Source of the DNA: Microthrixaceae bacterium | GTDB taxonomy: Bacteria > Actinomycetota > Acidimicrobiia > Acidimicrobiales > Microtrichaceae | Assembly: GCA_023957975.1 (NCBI GenBank) | Contig: JAMLGM010000008.1 | Coordinates: 1-64,000, forward strand | DNA: 64,000 nt | Direction of reading: 5' to 3' | Notes under the pieces: model-generated | The model's input: only the letters and a program-made list of their open reading frames with translations | Told to the model about the DNA's origin: nothing | Databases searched by the model: none | Shown here: in pieces, positions 43,157 through 51,561 of the stretch | Layout: each line of letters starts with the position of its first letter | Position numbering within the stretch: the first letter of the stretch is position 1 | Program-made: the position numbers and the translations under genes

Positions 43157-44776
43157 GTGGCCGCCGAGTTCGCTCCGAGGACGTTCGGCGCACTGCTGCG
43201 ACACAACGCCGAACGTTTCGGCACGATGCGTGCGGTGGTGGGCCAGAGCGCACACGGGGTGGAGGCCGTCACCCACGCCGAGGCCGTCACTCACGCCGAA
43301 CTCGACGAGCGAAGTCGCGAGCTTGCGGCACGGCTGGTGGCCGGCGGGGTGGCTCGATCGTCGCGGGTCGGGTTGCTCGCCCCGAACAGCGTGGAGTGGG
43401 CGGTGGTCGCCGCGGCGGTCATGCGGGTGGGTGCGGTGTTGGTTCCGCTCAGCACGTTGTTGCGGGCTAGCGAGCTGCGCCAACAACTCGAAATCGCGTC
43501 GGTCACGCATCTGGTCGCGGTGAGCGAGTTCCGCGGTCGCCGCATGCTCGAGGAGTTGGAGTCGGAGGCGCCGGGACTGTTCGCCAGCCTCGATGTGCGC
43601 CAGCGTCACGTCGAGATGCCCGCACTGCGGGCGGAGTGGCAGATCGATGCGCTGGACACCGCGCTGCCCGCACCCGTCGACGGTGAGATCGTCGACGCGC
43701 TCGAGGCGGCGGTTCGGCCTGCGAGCGACGCGGTGGTGTTGTTCACCTCGGGAAGTCGGGGGTTGCCCAAGGGAACCATTCACACCCACGGGTCGATCCT
43801 GGGAGCAACCGCCGCCGGCTTGGAGGCGCGGTGCGTTGGTGAGGGTGAGGTGTTGTACATCCCGATGCCGCTGTTCTGGACCGGGGGATTCTGCGGCGGG
43901 TTGTTGAGTGCGCTGGTCGCGCCGGCCACCCTGTTGACCGAGGCCCAGCCGGAGCCATCTGCGACGCTGGCGTTGCTGGAGCGTGAGGGTGCGACGCTGT
44001 TTCGCGGGTGGCCCGATCAGGCGGCGCGCCTGGCCGAGCATCCCGACTTCGCGTCGACGGACCTGTCGCTGCTCGGTGACGGGAGCCTCGCTGCGGTGCT
44101 GCCCACCGAGCGCCGGCCGTCGCCAGGGGCGAGGGCGAACCTGTTCGGGATGACTGAATCCGGCGGGCCATATTGCGGCGATCGGCTCGACACCGACATG
44201 GCGAGAAACGCCTGGGGGAGTTGTGGCCGACCGTTCGTCGGCACCGAGGTGGTGATCGCCGATCCCGAGACCGGTGTGACGTTGCCGGTTGGCGAGTCGG
44301 GGGAGATCTGGCTTCGCGGCCCGCACCTCATGCGTGGGATCTGCGGGAAGACCCGCGGCGAGGTGTTCACCGCGGATGGGTTCTATCGAACCGGTGACCT
44401 CGGCCGTCTCGACGCCGATGGTTACCTGTTCTACGACGGTCGTCTCGACGACATGTTCAAGGTGAGCGGGGCGACGGTGTATCCGAGCGAGGTCGAAGCC
44501 GCGTTGCGCGGCATCCCCGGTGTGCGAGCCGCGGCGGTCACCGCGGTGGGTGAGGTTCGTACGCCCGGGCGCGGGCCGGAGGTCGGCGCGCTCGTGGTGA
44601 CCTCGCTGTCCCTCGACGAGGTGCGCACTGCGGTCCGCGGTCGGCTGAGTGCGTTCAAGGTGCCGACCCGTTGGGTCCTCACCGACGACTCCGCAGCGGT
44701 GCCGCTGCTGGCAAGCGGCAAGGTCGACACGCCCGCGTTGCGGATACACATCGAGACGACCGCCGCGCCTGAGTAG
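43157..44776 (+). CDS. AMP-binding acyl-CoA ligase
   Basis: 539 residues. P-loop FTSGSRGLPKGT near residue 197 (Arg in the loop), NLFGMTESGG near 329, RTGDLGRL near 413, and LASGKVDTPAL near the end. An 18-bp tandem duplication at 43262-43297 encodes AVTHAE twice near residue 36. GTG is the first start after the previous stop (one base gap). It is the last gene of the long plus-strand operon. Confidence 0.9.
   Translation: MAAEFAPRTFGALLRHNAERFGTMRAVVGQSAHGVEAVTHAEAVTHAELDERSRELAARLVAGGVARSSRVGLLAPNSVEWAVVAAAVMRVGAVLVPLSTLLRASELRQQLEIASVTHLVAVSEFRGRRMLEELESEAPGLFASLDVRQRHVEMPALRAEWQIDALDTALPAPVDGEIVDALEAAVRPASDAVVLFTSGSRGLPKGTIHTHGSILGATAAGLEARCVGEGEVLYIPMPLFWTGGFCGGLLSALVAPATLLTEAQPEPSATLALLEREGATLFRGWPDQAARLAEHPDFASTDLSLLGDGSLAAVLPTERRPSPGARANLFGMTESGGPYCGDRLDTDMARNAWGSCGRPFVGTEVVIADPETGVTLPVGESGEIWLRGPHLMRGICGKTRGEVFTADGFYRTGDLGRLDADGYLFYDGRLDDMFKVSGATVYPSEVEAALRGIPGVRAAAVTAVGEVRTPGRGPEVGALVVTSLSLDEVRTAVRGRLSAFKVPTRWVLTDDSAAVPLLASGKVDTPALRIHIETTAAPE
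43262..43297 (+). repeat. 18-bp in-frame tandem duplication
   Basis: GAGGCCGTCACCCACGCC repeated with one C/T change, near the N-terminus of the ligase. Confidence 0.93.
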
Positions 44777-44825
44777 CGCTTCAACGTTTATGCCGCGTTG
44801 GCGGTGGGCCTGTCGTGTCGACAAA

Positions 44826-44869
44826 ACATATCCACGTAATGAGAGATATCATTCAAAATATGGATATGT
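44826..44869. promoter_or_regulatory. AT-rich inverted repeat at the MNT1 start
   Basis: ACATATCCA (44826) and TGGATATGT (44861): 9-bp inverted arms with GATATC between them, in an AT-rich patch unlike the surroundings. It covers the likely promoter and start of the nucleotidyltransferase gene, so autoregulation is plausible. The ATCCA/TGGAT core also occurs at 50111. Confidence 0.5.
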
Positions 44870-45462
44870 CGGGAACGCCCTCGTTGCTTCCAATCTTTCG
44901 TTCGTCGCAACAAGCCAACATCCTCGCCCTCCTACTCGGCGACCCAGAACTCGAGCTGAGCCTCACCGAGTTGGCCGCTCGACTAGATGTGGCGTATCCG
45001 TCGGTCCACCGTGAGATTGAACGCGCTGAGGAAGCCGGGCTGGTCGTGTCGCGGCGGGTTGGTAAGACGAGGTTGGTACGTGCGAACAGTGAGAGTCCCT
45101 ACTTCGAAGGGCTCTCTCAGGTGCTGGTGCGAGCGTTCGGCGTCCCGGCCGTGCTCGGGGAGGCCCTGGGCTCTGTCGCCGGGGTGTCTGAGGCCTTTGT
45201 GTTCGGCTCGTGGGCTGACCGTCACGATGGGGGTCGCGGACGACGTCCGGTCGCAGACATCGACGTGTTGGTGCTCGGTGATCCGAACCGCGACGAACTC
45301 TACGAAGCGATCGGCCGAGTGGAACCGCGTTTGGGCCGTCCGGTTCAGATCACGGTCAGGGCGGCGGACTGGCTTGAGAGCGGAGACGGATCCTTTCACG
45401 ACACGGTCACGGCGCGGCCGATGGTTTCGGTCCCGCTCAAGTTTGCGACGTCAGCCTCGTGA
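44860..45462 (+). CDS. HTH plus MNT-type nucleotidyltransferase (antitoxin-like), module 1
   Basis: 200 residues. A winged helix-turn-helix (residues about 17-65: LSLTELAARLDVAYPSVHREI) is joined to a minimal nucleotidyltransferase domain with FGSWADR near 115 and DIDVLVLG near 133, the GS and DxD catalytic elements. In HEPN/MNT systems such proteins AMPylate and silence the HEPN toxin. ATG 44860 (MDMSGTPSLLPIF) is chosen by likeness to the module 2 protein's MDVSHP start; GTG 44815 and ATG 44839 are alternatives. Its stop overlaps the HEPN1 stop on the other strand by 12 bp. Confidence 0.8.
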   Translation: MDMSGTPSLLPIFRSSQQANILALLLGDPELELSLTELAARLDVAYPSVHREIERAEEAGLVVSRRVGKTRLVRANSESPYFEGLSQVLVRAFGVPAVLGEALGSVAGVSEAFVFGSWADRHDGGRGRRPVADIDVLVLGDPNRDELYEAIGRVEPRLGRPVQITVRAADWLESGDGSFHDTVTARPMVSVPLKFATSAS

Positions 45463-45918
45463 GAGTGAGCGAGCAACTGCGTTGACGGCGCCCGCGGCAA
45501 GGTCAAGCGCCCACGCAGCATCTTCCATGGTCTTGTCGATTGGTCGTGCTGGATCGAAATACTCCGACTCGTGGCGTTCGCGGCGGAACCGTTCAGCAGC
45601 GGTGGTCGCAAACGCTTGAGTTGTTGCATGCAGCGCGGCGTGGGCGATGTCGGTTGCGATGCGGTGGGCGCCATTGGTCGCGGGCACCCGGAAGCCGAGA
45701 GAGAGGGCCACTGCATCGGCCGCGGTGCGGTAGGCGTCGTACGCCGTCGTAAACGCAGATTCCCACAACTCTGCCGCCATCAGGACCTGTGCGGCGCGAA
45801 GTCGATCCTGTGCGCGAGCGAGACAGAGGCTTGCTGCCTCTTCACCAGCCTCGACCCGGTCCAGCTGACCACGACGCTCGAAGAGCGCGGTTGCTCTGAA
45901 AACTGCTGCACGGTCCAT
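45451..45918 (-). CDS. HEPN-domain protein (putative RNase toxin), module 1
   Basis: 155 residues, all-helical. Motif R110-FRRER-H116 fits the Rx4-6H active site of HEPN ribonucleases, followed by ESEYFDP. Usually such a gene lies directly behind its MNT partner on the same strand; here it is convergent with it, tail to tail. It is in the same direction as, and downstream of, the helicase gene. ATG 45918; the open frame upstream lacks a ribosome site. Target RNA unknown. Confidence 0.78.
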   Translation of the reverse strand: MDRAAVFRATALFERRGQLDRVEAGEEAASLCLARAQDRLRAAQVLMAAELWESAFTTAYDAYRTAADAVALSLGFRVPATNGAHRIATDIAHAALHATTQAFATTAAERFRRERHESEYFDPARPIDKTMEDAAWALDLAAGAVNAVARSLSRG

Positions 45919-46005
45919 AGCTTCACGGTACCCACGACCACTGACCGTGACCGGTCCCGGACACCTGACGCCGGGGGGGCGCAATCGTCTGTTGTTTCGA
46001 TGCTT

Positions 46006-46058
46006 CAACTCTGGAGTATTCAGACGACACCGAATGTCGCCGGAGTACTCCAGAGTTG
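46006..46058. terminator. 53-bp imperfect hairpin after the helicase gene
   Basis: CAACTCTGGAGTA paired with TACTCCAGAGTTG, continuing through three mismatches to CGAC/GTCG around a 7-nt loop. It lies 52 bp beyond the helicase stop, before HEPN1. No T-tract. Different in sequence from families A and B. Confidence 0.55.
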
Positions 46059-46109
46059 GGTGACGGCGCCCGCATCGTTCTGGCGCTCACCCGCGATGAT
46101 CACGACCGC

Positions 46110-48959
46110 TCACGAACGGCCGCCGTCGGAGCGCGCCAGGTAGCGGTGCAGGAGGTACTCGACGAGTTCGTTCGTCATGTCGGTGAAGGTGTCGACCTCC
46201 ACGTCGTCGATCTGGAAGGTGGGGCGGAACCAGGTCTCGTCAGCGGCGAAGAAGGCCTCGCCACGAGCGCCCGGGTTCGTCCATGCGGCGACCGGGTTCC
46301 TCTTCCAGTGCGCGAGCCAGCCGGCGGTATCGGTCTTGGCGTTGCCGTAGTCGGCGGCGAGGCGGGGGTGGCGGTTCATCAACCACATGGCCCCCTCCGC
46401 GAGTTCGCTGAGCGGCAGCCCGGCCCCCAACGCGTCGGCGCCAATCAGCACCTGCAACGTCACCAACTTGTAGCTGCGCGTGTAGGCCCCATGTTCGAGG
46501 TGCACGAGGAAGTCGCGATGTTGCGTCCACACGCGGTACTCCTCGGGCGTGAGCATCCCCTGTTCGTTCAGGAACCCGAACCATCCGCCGAGCTCCTTGA
46601 AACGATGCGCCTCCCCGGTCATCAGCGACACCTCAAGTGCGGTGGGTCGATGGTTCGGTGTGGAAGCGGCGCGCGCCTCGAGCGCCAGGATCGCCCGTTC
46701 GGTGCGAGACGGTGGATCAAAGAGCGCGGAGAGGTCCTCGATCAGCTCCAGGTCGAGGGCGATCTCACAACCTCGGGGCAGGTCGAGGCTGTCGCGTGCG
46801 GCGAGAAGTTGCAGCGTTGCGGCGGTGCTGAGGGTGTCGATGCCGGCAAGCTCGCCAAGGAGTTGGATCTTGACCGCGGTGGCCTCGTGGTTGGCGACGA
46901 AGTCCAGCACCTCGAGGTGGGTCTTGTCATCGGCGGTTCGCAGGCCACGGCCGAGCTGTTGGAAGAACACCACCGGCGAGTGTGTCGGTCGCAGGAACAT
47001 CACGAGGTCGACTTCGGGGATGTCGACGCCCTCGTTGAACAGGTCGACGGTAAAGATGATCGACAGGTCGCCGGAACGAAGCCGCTCGAGGCTCTCGGTG
47101 CGCGGCGCGGAGGAGGCGGTGGTCCCGTGCACAGCGACGGCCTCGATTCCGCGGGCCGTGAAGAACTCGGCCATGAATTCGGCGTGCGCGACGCTGCAGC
47201 AAAACCCGATGGCGCGCCGATCGGGTCCGCCGATGGCGTGCCATTCATCCAGCACCTGTTGGGCTCGCGCCTCGGTGGCGAGGCTGGCGGAGAGGGTGTC
47301 GATGTCGAAGCGCCGCGAACGCCACGGGATGTGGGTGTAGTCGGCGACATCGACGATGCCGCGGTAGCGAAACGGGACCAACAGGCCGAGCTCGATACCG
47401 GTTCGCAGCCCGACATCGTAAACCAGATTGTCCGAACACAGGGCCAACAGGTCCGCGCCGTCGGCCCGCTCGGGGGTCGCGGTGAGGCCGAGGAGGAACT
47501 GGGGCCGAAGGCGGACGAGCAGCCGTCGATACGACGGTGCATCGGCGTGGTGAAACTCGTCGACGATCACGTAGTCGAAGGCGGCCGGGTCGAGTTGGGG
47601 CAACACGCCGGCGAGCCCCGCGATCGAGGCAAACACGATGTCGCCGCTGAGGTCCCGTTCGCCGTCGACCCACAGCGAGGATCGTTTGTCGGGCAGCACC
47701 TGGGCGAAGATGTCGCGGGCCTGGGTGAGGATCTCCTTGCGATGGGCGACGAACAGGGTTCGCGTCGGGTTGACCTCTGCGACGTCGAAGGCCGCCAGCC
47801 ACGTCTTGCCGAGCCCCGTGGCCATGACGACGAGGCCGGCCTGGTGGCCGTCGAGGCGGGTGGCGCTGAGTGCGGCGAGCACGTCGGGTTGCACACCCCT
47901 GGGCGCGGGGACGTCCTCGAGGGTTTCGTCCTCGACGATGTCGACATCCAGGGTCGAAGCAGTGGGACCGGAACTCGAAGCGGGGGCGGGGAGTCCGGCG
48001 CGCTCAGCCTGGAACGCCTCGTAGCCGACAAGCCATTCGTGGGTGAGCACCACCGAACGGCCATCAGACCACAGGCGTTCGAATTCCGACGTGAGCACCG
48101 CGGTGTCGCGGGTGCGGAGGTTCCATTCGACGCCGCTGGTGAGCGCGGAGTCGCTGAGGTTGCTGCTGCCGACGAAGCCGACGCGGACCGCAGCCTCGTC
48201 GGAGGTGAACAGGTACGCCTTGGGGTGAAAGCTCGTCGAGGGATCGTTGAAGACGCGGATCTCGAGCGAACCCCGAGCGGGCTCCGTAGGTGTTGTCACG
48301 CCTTCGCCGGTTTGTGACCGGTTGAGGAGGATGCGTAGCGCGCGAGCGTCGGTGATGGCGAGGTAGTTGGTGGTGAGGAGCCGGACCTGTGCGCCGTTGG
48401 CGACGGCCCGATCGAGATCGTGCAGCAGGTGCTTGATCCCTGAGCGTTTGACGAAGCTCACCAGCAGATCGATGCGGTTGAACTCGTCGTTCGCGAAACA
48501 GCGGAGCAGTTCCAGCAGCATTCGACGACCTTGCGTGGTGACGAGGTCGTGGCTGGGCGGCTCGACGGTGTCGGGCTCGAGGGTGGCGTCCGCCAGATAG
48601 TTGCCCTTGGACGGGATGACGTGGCGAACCCCGCCGCGCGGGTCGTCCATGTCGCCGTCGAAACGCGGGATGACGTGGACATGGAGATGATCGACCGTCT
48701 GACCCGCCGCCGCGCCGGCGTTGAACCCCACGTTGTAGCCATCGGGATGGACTTCGGCATCGAGGTCGGCCTTGACCCGATCGACGAGCTGGAAGATCGC
48801 CCGTTGCTCCTCGGGCGTTGCGTCGAACCAGGTCGGCGTCACCCGCTTGGTGATGATGAGCGTGTGGCCGGGCGAGACGGCGAAGCGATCGCGGATCGCG
48901 AACGCCAGGTCGTTCTCGCCGACCCAGTTCTCCCGCCCGATCGTCGTGAACACCGACAC
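46110..48959 (-). CDS. HIT-phospholipase D nuclease-SF2 helicase fusion
   Basis: 949 residues, four parts. HIT nucleotide-hydrolase domain 1-110 with HLHVHVIPR at 91-99. PLD-like nuclease 130-320 with one HxK (SFHPKAYLF, 244-252) and GSSNLS at 264-269, so dimerisation would be needed for a full site. Superfamily 2 helicase 355-690 with ATGLGKT (380-386), VDEFHHAD (466-473), LTATPER (492-498) and QQLGRGLR (667-674). A C-terminal 250-residue region I cannot assign. All catalytic motifs are intact. A role in attack on or repair of foreign or damaged nucleic acid is inferred from the domains and the flanking HEPN/MNT genes. Weak ribosome site at GTG 48959. Confidence 0.85.
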   Translation of the reverse strand: MSVFTTIGRENWVGENDLAFAIRDRFAVSPGHTLIITKRVTPTWFDATPEEQRAIFQLVDRVKADLDAEVHPDGYNVGFNAGAAAGQTVDHLHVHVIPRFDGDMDDPRGGVRHVIPSKGNYLADATLEPDTVEPPSHDLVTTQGRRMLLELLRCFANDEFNRIDLLVSFVKRSGIKHLLHDLDRAVANGAQVRLLTTNYLAITDARALRILLNRSQTGEGVTTPTEPARGSLEIRVFNDPSTSFHPKAYLFTSDEAAVRVGFVGSSNLSDSALTSGVEWNLRTRDTAVLTSEFERLWSDGRSVVLTHEWLVGYEAFQAERAGLPAPASSSGPTASTLDVDIVEDETLEDVPAPRGVQPDVLAALSATRLDGHQAGLVVMATGLGKTWLAAFDVAEVNPTRTLFVAHRKEILTQARDIFAQVLPDKRSSLWVDGERDLSGDIVFASIAGLAGVLPQLDPAAFDYVIVDEFHHADAPSYRRLLVRLRPQFLLGLTATPERADGADLLALCSDNLVYDVGLRTGIELGLLVPFRYRGIVDVADYTHIPWRSRRFDIDTLSASLATEARAQQVLDEWHAIGGPDRRAIGFCCSVAHAEFMAEFFTARGIEAVAVHGTTASSAPRTESLERLRSGDLSIIFTVDLFNEGVDIPEVDLVMFLRPTHSPVVFFQQLGRGLRTADDKTHLEVLDFVANHEATAVKIQLLGELAGIDTLSTAATLQLLAARDSLDLPRGCEIALDLELIEDLSALFDPPSRTERAILALEARAASTPNHRPTALEVSLMTGEAHRFKELGGWFGFLNEQGMLTPEEYRVWTQHRDFLVHLEHGAYTRSYKLVTLQVLIGADALGAGLPLSELAEGAMWLMNRHPRLAADYGNAKTDTAGWLAHWKRNPVAAWTNPGARGEAFFAADETWFRPTFQIDDVEVDTFTDMTNELVEYLLHRYLARSDGGRS

Positions 48960-48998
48960 GTGGCGAGTGTAGGTGGGCGGCGCTCGGCAGCCGCTGCG

Positions 48999-49023
48999 CT
49001 TGGCGGCAGCGCCTGCCGCCAAG
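48999..49023. terminator. perfect 11-bp hairpin between HEPN2 and the helicase gene
   Basis: CTTGGCGGCAG pairs with CTGCCGCCAAG around a 3-nt loop, 36 bp after the HEPN2 stop. Could end or attenuate the MNT2-HEPN2 transcript before the helicase gene. No T-tract. Confidence 0.55.
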
Positions 49024-49059
49024 GCTGGTGGCGCTGTACGGCGGCTGAGTATCGGTGGC

Positions 49060-49455
49060 CTATTCGGCGACGATGACCGCCGCCCCGTCCAACAGCTTCC
49101 GTGCCCACTCGACAGCCTTCACAGCGTCGGTGCGCGCGATGTCGACGGTTTGATATTGGGACCTGTTCTTCAGTTTCAGTAGCCGACCGAGTGTGATCGC
49201 AAGTTGCTTGGTGCGGGCCGCATGAGGTCCGCTACCGCCTGCGGCACGAAGCTCGGCGATGCCGGCAGCGTGGTTCTCCGTTTTCGCCGTTGTCCCTGTG
49301 AGGCGCATACAGACGGCATCCTTGGAGTTGATTCCACTGATGACGGCGTTAGACGCAGCGACGTTGAAGAATTCGAGGTCCAAATTCAGCTCAGCAGCAG
49401 TCAGAAATTCTCTGGCCTTCGCGAGGTGTGCCCGCGCGTCGCTGAGGGCGCTCAT
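49060..49455 (-). CDS. HEPN-domain protein, module 2
   Basis: 131 residues, helical, matching the SAV_6107-type HEPN pattern: LAKAREFLTAAELNLDLEFFN at the start, then LGRLLKLKNRSQYQ and a final ARTDAVKAVEWARKLLDG helix. The canonical Rx4-6H motif is not evident, so it may act differently or be catalytically altered. ATG overlaps the stop of the nucleotidyltransferase gene (ATGA), the standard HEPN/MNT arrangement. Confidence 0.8.
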   Translation of the reverse strand: MSALSDARAHLAKAREFLTAAELNLDLEFFNVAASNAVISGINSKDAVCMRLTGTTAKTENHAAGIAELRAAGGSGPHAARTKQLAITLGRLLKLKNRSQYQTVDIARTDAVKAVEWARKLLDGAAVIVAE

Positions 49456-50081
49456 ACAGCCGACCGTGCCGGGGCAGCGCTCGGAAGCCGCTGCCCGGTG
49501 AGGGCGATTCCGTCGGATGTGAGTCCGTTGAAGAGTCGCCGGGAGGTTGCAGGAAGGCGCTCGAACTCGCTGCGTGTGTATTCGACGACGGCACACGCGT
49601 TGCCGGTCCAGGCGCCGACATCGTCGATGAATCGGTTGAGCTGATCAGTCCATCGTTCGTCGGTCTCGTCGATGGTGTCGGGGCGAACGATGAGAACGTC
49701 AACGTCGCTCTCGACTGAGCCGTCTCCACGAGCCGTCGACCCGAAGAGCCAGGCTCCCCAAGGGGCCGGATCCCAAGTGGCCATGTGCTCGCGCATGGCG
49801 TCGATGAGTCGTGAACGCATCGTTGCTAGCTCGGAGATGGCCGAGGCCGCGAGATGGCGACGGTTGAGTCGATACAGGTTGGCGGGCGGATGGGACTCGA
49901 CGAGAACAATCCCCGCGGCGGTGAGCGCGCGAAGCGCGTTCTTCACACCGGAGTCGCTGACCCCATCGGTCAGTCGAGCGATTCCGCGCCCAGTAAGTGG
50001 GACGTCGGTGCGCGCGAGCACGGCGAGTACGTCGCCGTGGACCGACGGGATGACGGATCTGATGGGGTGGGAGACGTCCAC
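49452..50081 (-). CDS. HTH plus MNT-type nucleotidyltransferase (antitoxin-like), module 2
   Basis: 209 residues. Winged helix 15-65 (LTGRGIARLTDGVSDSGVKN), then a nucleotidyltransferase domain with FGSTARGDGS at 113-122 and SDVDVLIV at 125-132, giving intact catalytic motifs. Expected to AMPylate and inhibit the HEPN partner. GTG 50081 has AGGTGAG six bases upstream. An AT-rich operator lies about 30 bp further up. First gene of a minus-strand run MNT2, HEPN2, helicase, HEPN1. Confidence 0.87.
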   Translation of the reverse strand: MDVSHPIRSVIPSVHGDVLAVLARTDVPLTGRGIARLTDGVSDSGVKNALRALTAAGIVLVESHPPANLYRLNRRHLAASAISELATMRSRLIDAMREHMATWDPAPWGAWLFGSTARGDGSVESDVDVLIVRPDTIDETDERWTDQLNRFIDDVGAWTGNACAVVEYTRSEFERLPATSRRLFNGLTSDGIALTGQRLPSAAPARSAV

Positions 50082-50105
50082 AGCAAGCTCACCTGCCAAT
50101 CGACA

Positions 50106-50130
50106 CAATAATATCCATATGGACAATAAT
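50106..50130. promoter_or_regulatory. AT-rich operator of the module 2 promoter
   Basis: TCCATATGGA palindrome (50114-50123) flanked by two direct CAATAAT repeats (50106 and 50124). Strongly AT-rich in a GC-rich background. Shares ATCCA/TGGA with the site at 44826. Confidence 0.5.
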
Positions 50131-50208
50131 ATGCCCAAGCGGGGCTTCGTAGGCAACCCCGCCGTGCGGGTGGTGGCCGTACTGGTCCACAACCTCGCCC
50201 AACCGAGT

Positions 50209-50225
50209 GGAAAGTGCTACTTTAC
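50209..50225. promoter_or_regulatory. GAAAGT-N3-ACTTT operator upstream of amidohydrolase
   Basis: GGAAAGT-GCT-ACTTTAC, a perfect 5-bp inverted core with 3-bp spacer, followed by GGTATAGC. 72 bp before the amidohydrolase ATG. Confidence 0.5.
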
Positions 50226-50296
50226 TTTCAGGTATAGCGGCGTTACCGGAGCGTCGCTTGGCACTCCACACCAATCCTGAGGGGGAGCGATTCACG

Positions 50297-51475
50297 ATGG
50301 TCGACACCACGCAACCGATCGACGCGGACAACCACTACTACGAGGCGCTCGACGCGTTCACCCGTCACCTCGACCCGAAGTTCAAGGACCGCGGCGTCAA
50401 GCCAGTCAATGACGGCAAGCGGGTGAAGCTGCTGATGGGCGGCAAGGTCAACTCGTTCATCCCGAATCCGACCTTCGACCCGATCATCGTTCCCGGCTGC
50501 CTCGACCCGCTGTTTCGTGGGCAGATCCCCGAGGGCGTCGATCCCCGAACGCTGATGCAGGTCGAGCCGCTCCGCGAGGAGTACCGCAACCGCGATAAGC
50601 GCCTTGCGGTGATGGATGCGCAGGGCCTCGGCGCGGCGCTCATGTTCCCGACGCTCGGATGTGGCGTGGAGGAGGCGCTCAAGGGCGACGTCGACGCGAC
50701 GATGGCGAGCCTCACCGCGTTCAACCGCTGGCTCGACGAGGACTGGGGCTTCGCGTATCAGGACCGCATCTTCGCCGCCCCGATGATCTCACTCGCCGAT
50801 CCGGACGCGGCACTCGCCGAGGTCGCCTACGTGCTCGAACACGGCGCCCGCGTCGTGCACATGCGGCCGGCCCCGGTTCCCGCGCCAAACGGCACCAGCC
50901 GCTCGCTCGGTGACAAGGCCCACGATCCGGTGTGGGCTGCGCTCGCGGAGGCGAACGTGCCGGTCGCGTTCCACCTCGGCGACAGCGGATATGACGCCCG
51001 CTTCTCCTCGGCCTGGGGTGCGAGCAGCGAGTTCGGGTTTGGCAAGGCCGACCCGCTCGCCCGGGTCATGACCTCGGACCGGGCGATCCAGGACACGGTG
51101 GCATCGATGATCCTGCACGGCGTGTTCACCCGTCACCCGAGCCTGCGCATCGCCTCCATCGAAAACGGCAGCGACTGGATGCACGTGCTTGCCAAGCACC
51201 TGCGCAAGCAGGCCAACCAGACCCCGTGGGTCTTCGCCGAGGACCCGGTCGAGACCATGCGCAACCACATCTGGGTCACGCCCTACCTGGAGGAGGACCT
51301 GCGCAAGCTCGCCGACTTCATCGGGGTTGAGCGCATCCTGTTCGGCTCCGACTGGCCCCATGGTGAAGGCGTGGCGCTGCCGCTCGACTTCGAGATCGAA
51401 CTCGGCCCCTTCGACGAGGCCGAGCGTCGGCTCATCATGCACGACAACGCGCGCGCCCTCCTCGGCGAGGGGTAA
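50297..51475 (+). CDS. amidohydrolase family protein
   Basis: 392 residues, same subgroup as 27074 and the truncated left-edge gene. DADNHYYEALDAF near residue 8 (metal Asp/His), FIPNPTF near 54, AALMFPTLGCG near 113, FHLGDSGYDARF (His near 222), and FGSDWPHGEG (Asp near 353). GAGGGGGAG lies before the ATG. Preceded by an operator of the GAAAGT type and convergent with the ligase at 51562. Substrate unknown. Confidence 0.92.
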   Translation: MVDTTQPIDADNHYYEALDAFTRHLDPKFKDRGVKPVNDGKRVKLLMGGKVNSFIPNPTFDPIIVPGCLDPLFRGQIPEGVDPRTLMQVEPLREEYRNRDKRLAVMDAQGLGAALMFPTLGCGVEEALKGDVDATMASLTAFNRWLDEDWGFAYQDRIFAAPMISLADPDAALAEVAYVLEHGARVVHMRPAPVPAPNGTSRSLGDKAHDPVWAALAEANVPVAFHLGDSGYDARFSSAWGASSEFGFGKADPLARVMTSDRAIQDTVASMILHGVFTRHPSLRIASIENGSDWMHVLAKHLRKQANQTPWVFAEDPVETMRNHIWVTPYLEEDLRKLADFIGVERILFGSDWPHGEGVALPLDFEIELGPFDEAERRLIMHDNARALLGEG

Positions 51476-51561
51476 TCCGGCGAGCGCTGTGCGTCGAGCG
51501 CAGTCCAGCGAGCGCAGTGCGGCAATCGTCGACGCTTGGTTGGCGACGCACCGACTCGCCG

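Noticed and set aside
46056..48317. A 753-codon plus-strand frame across the helicase gene
   Set aside because: It is a shadow of the helicase gene in high-GC sequence; the minus-strand frame has all catalytic motifs.
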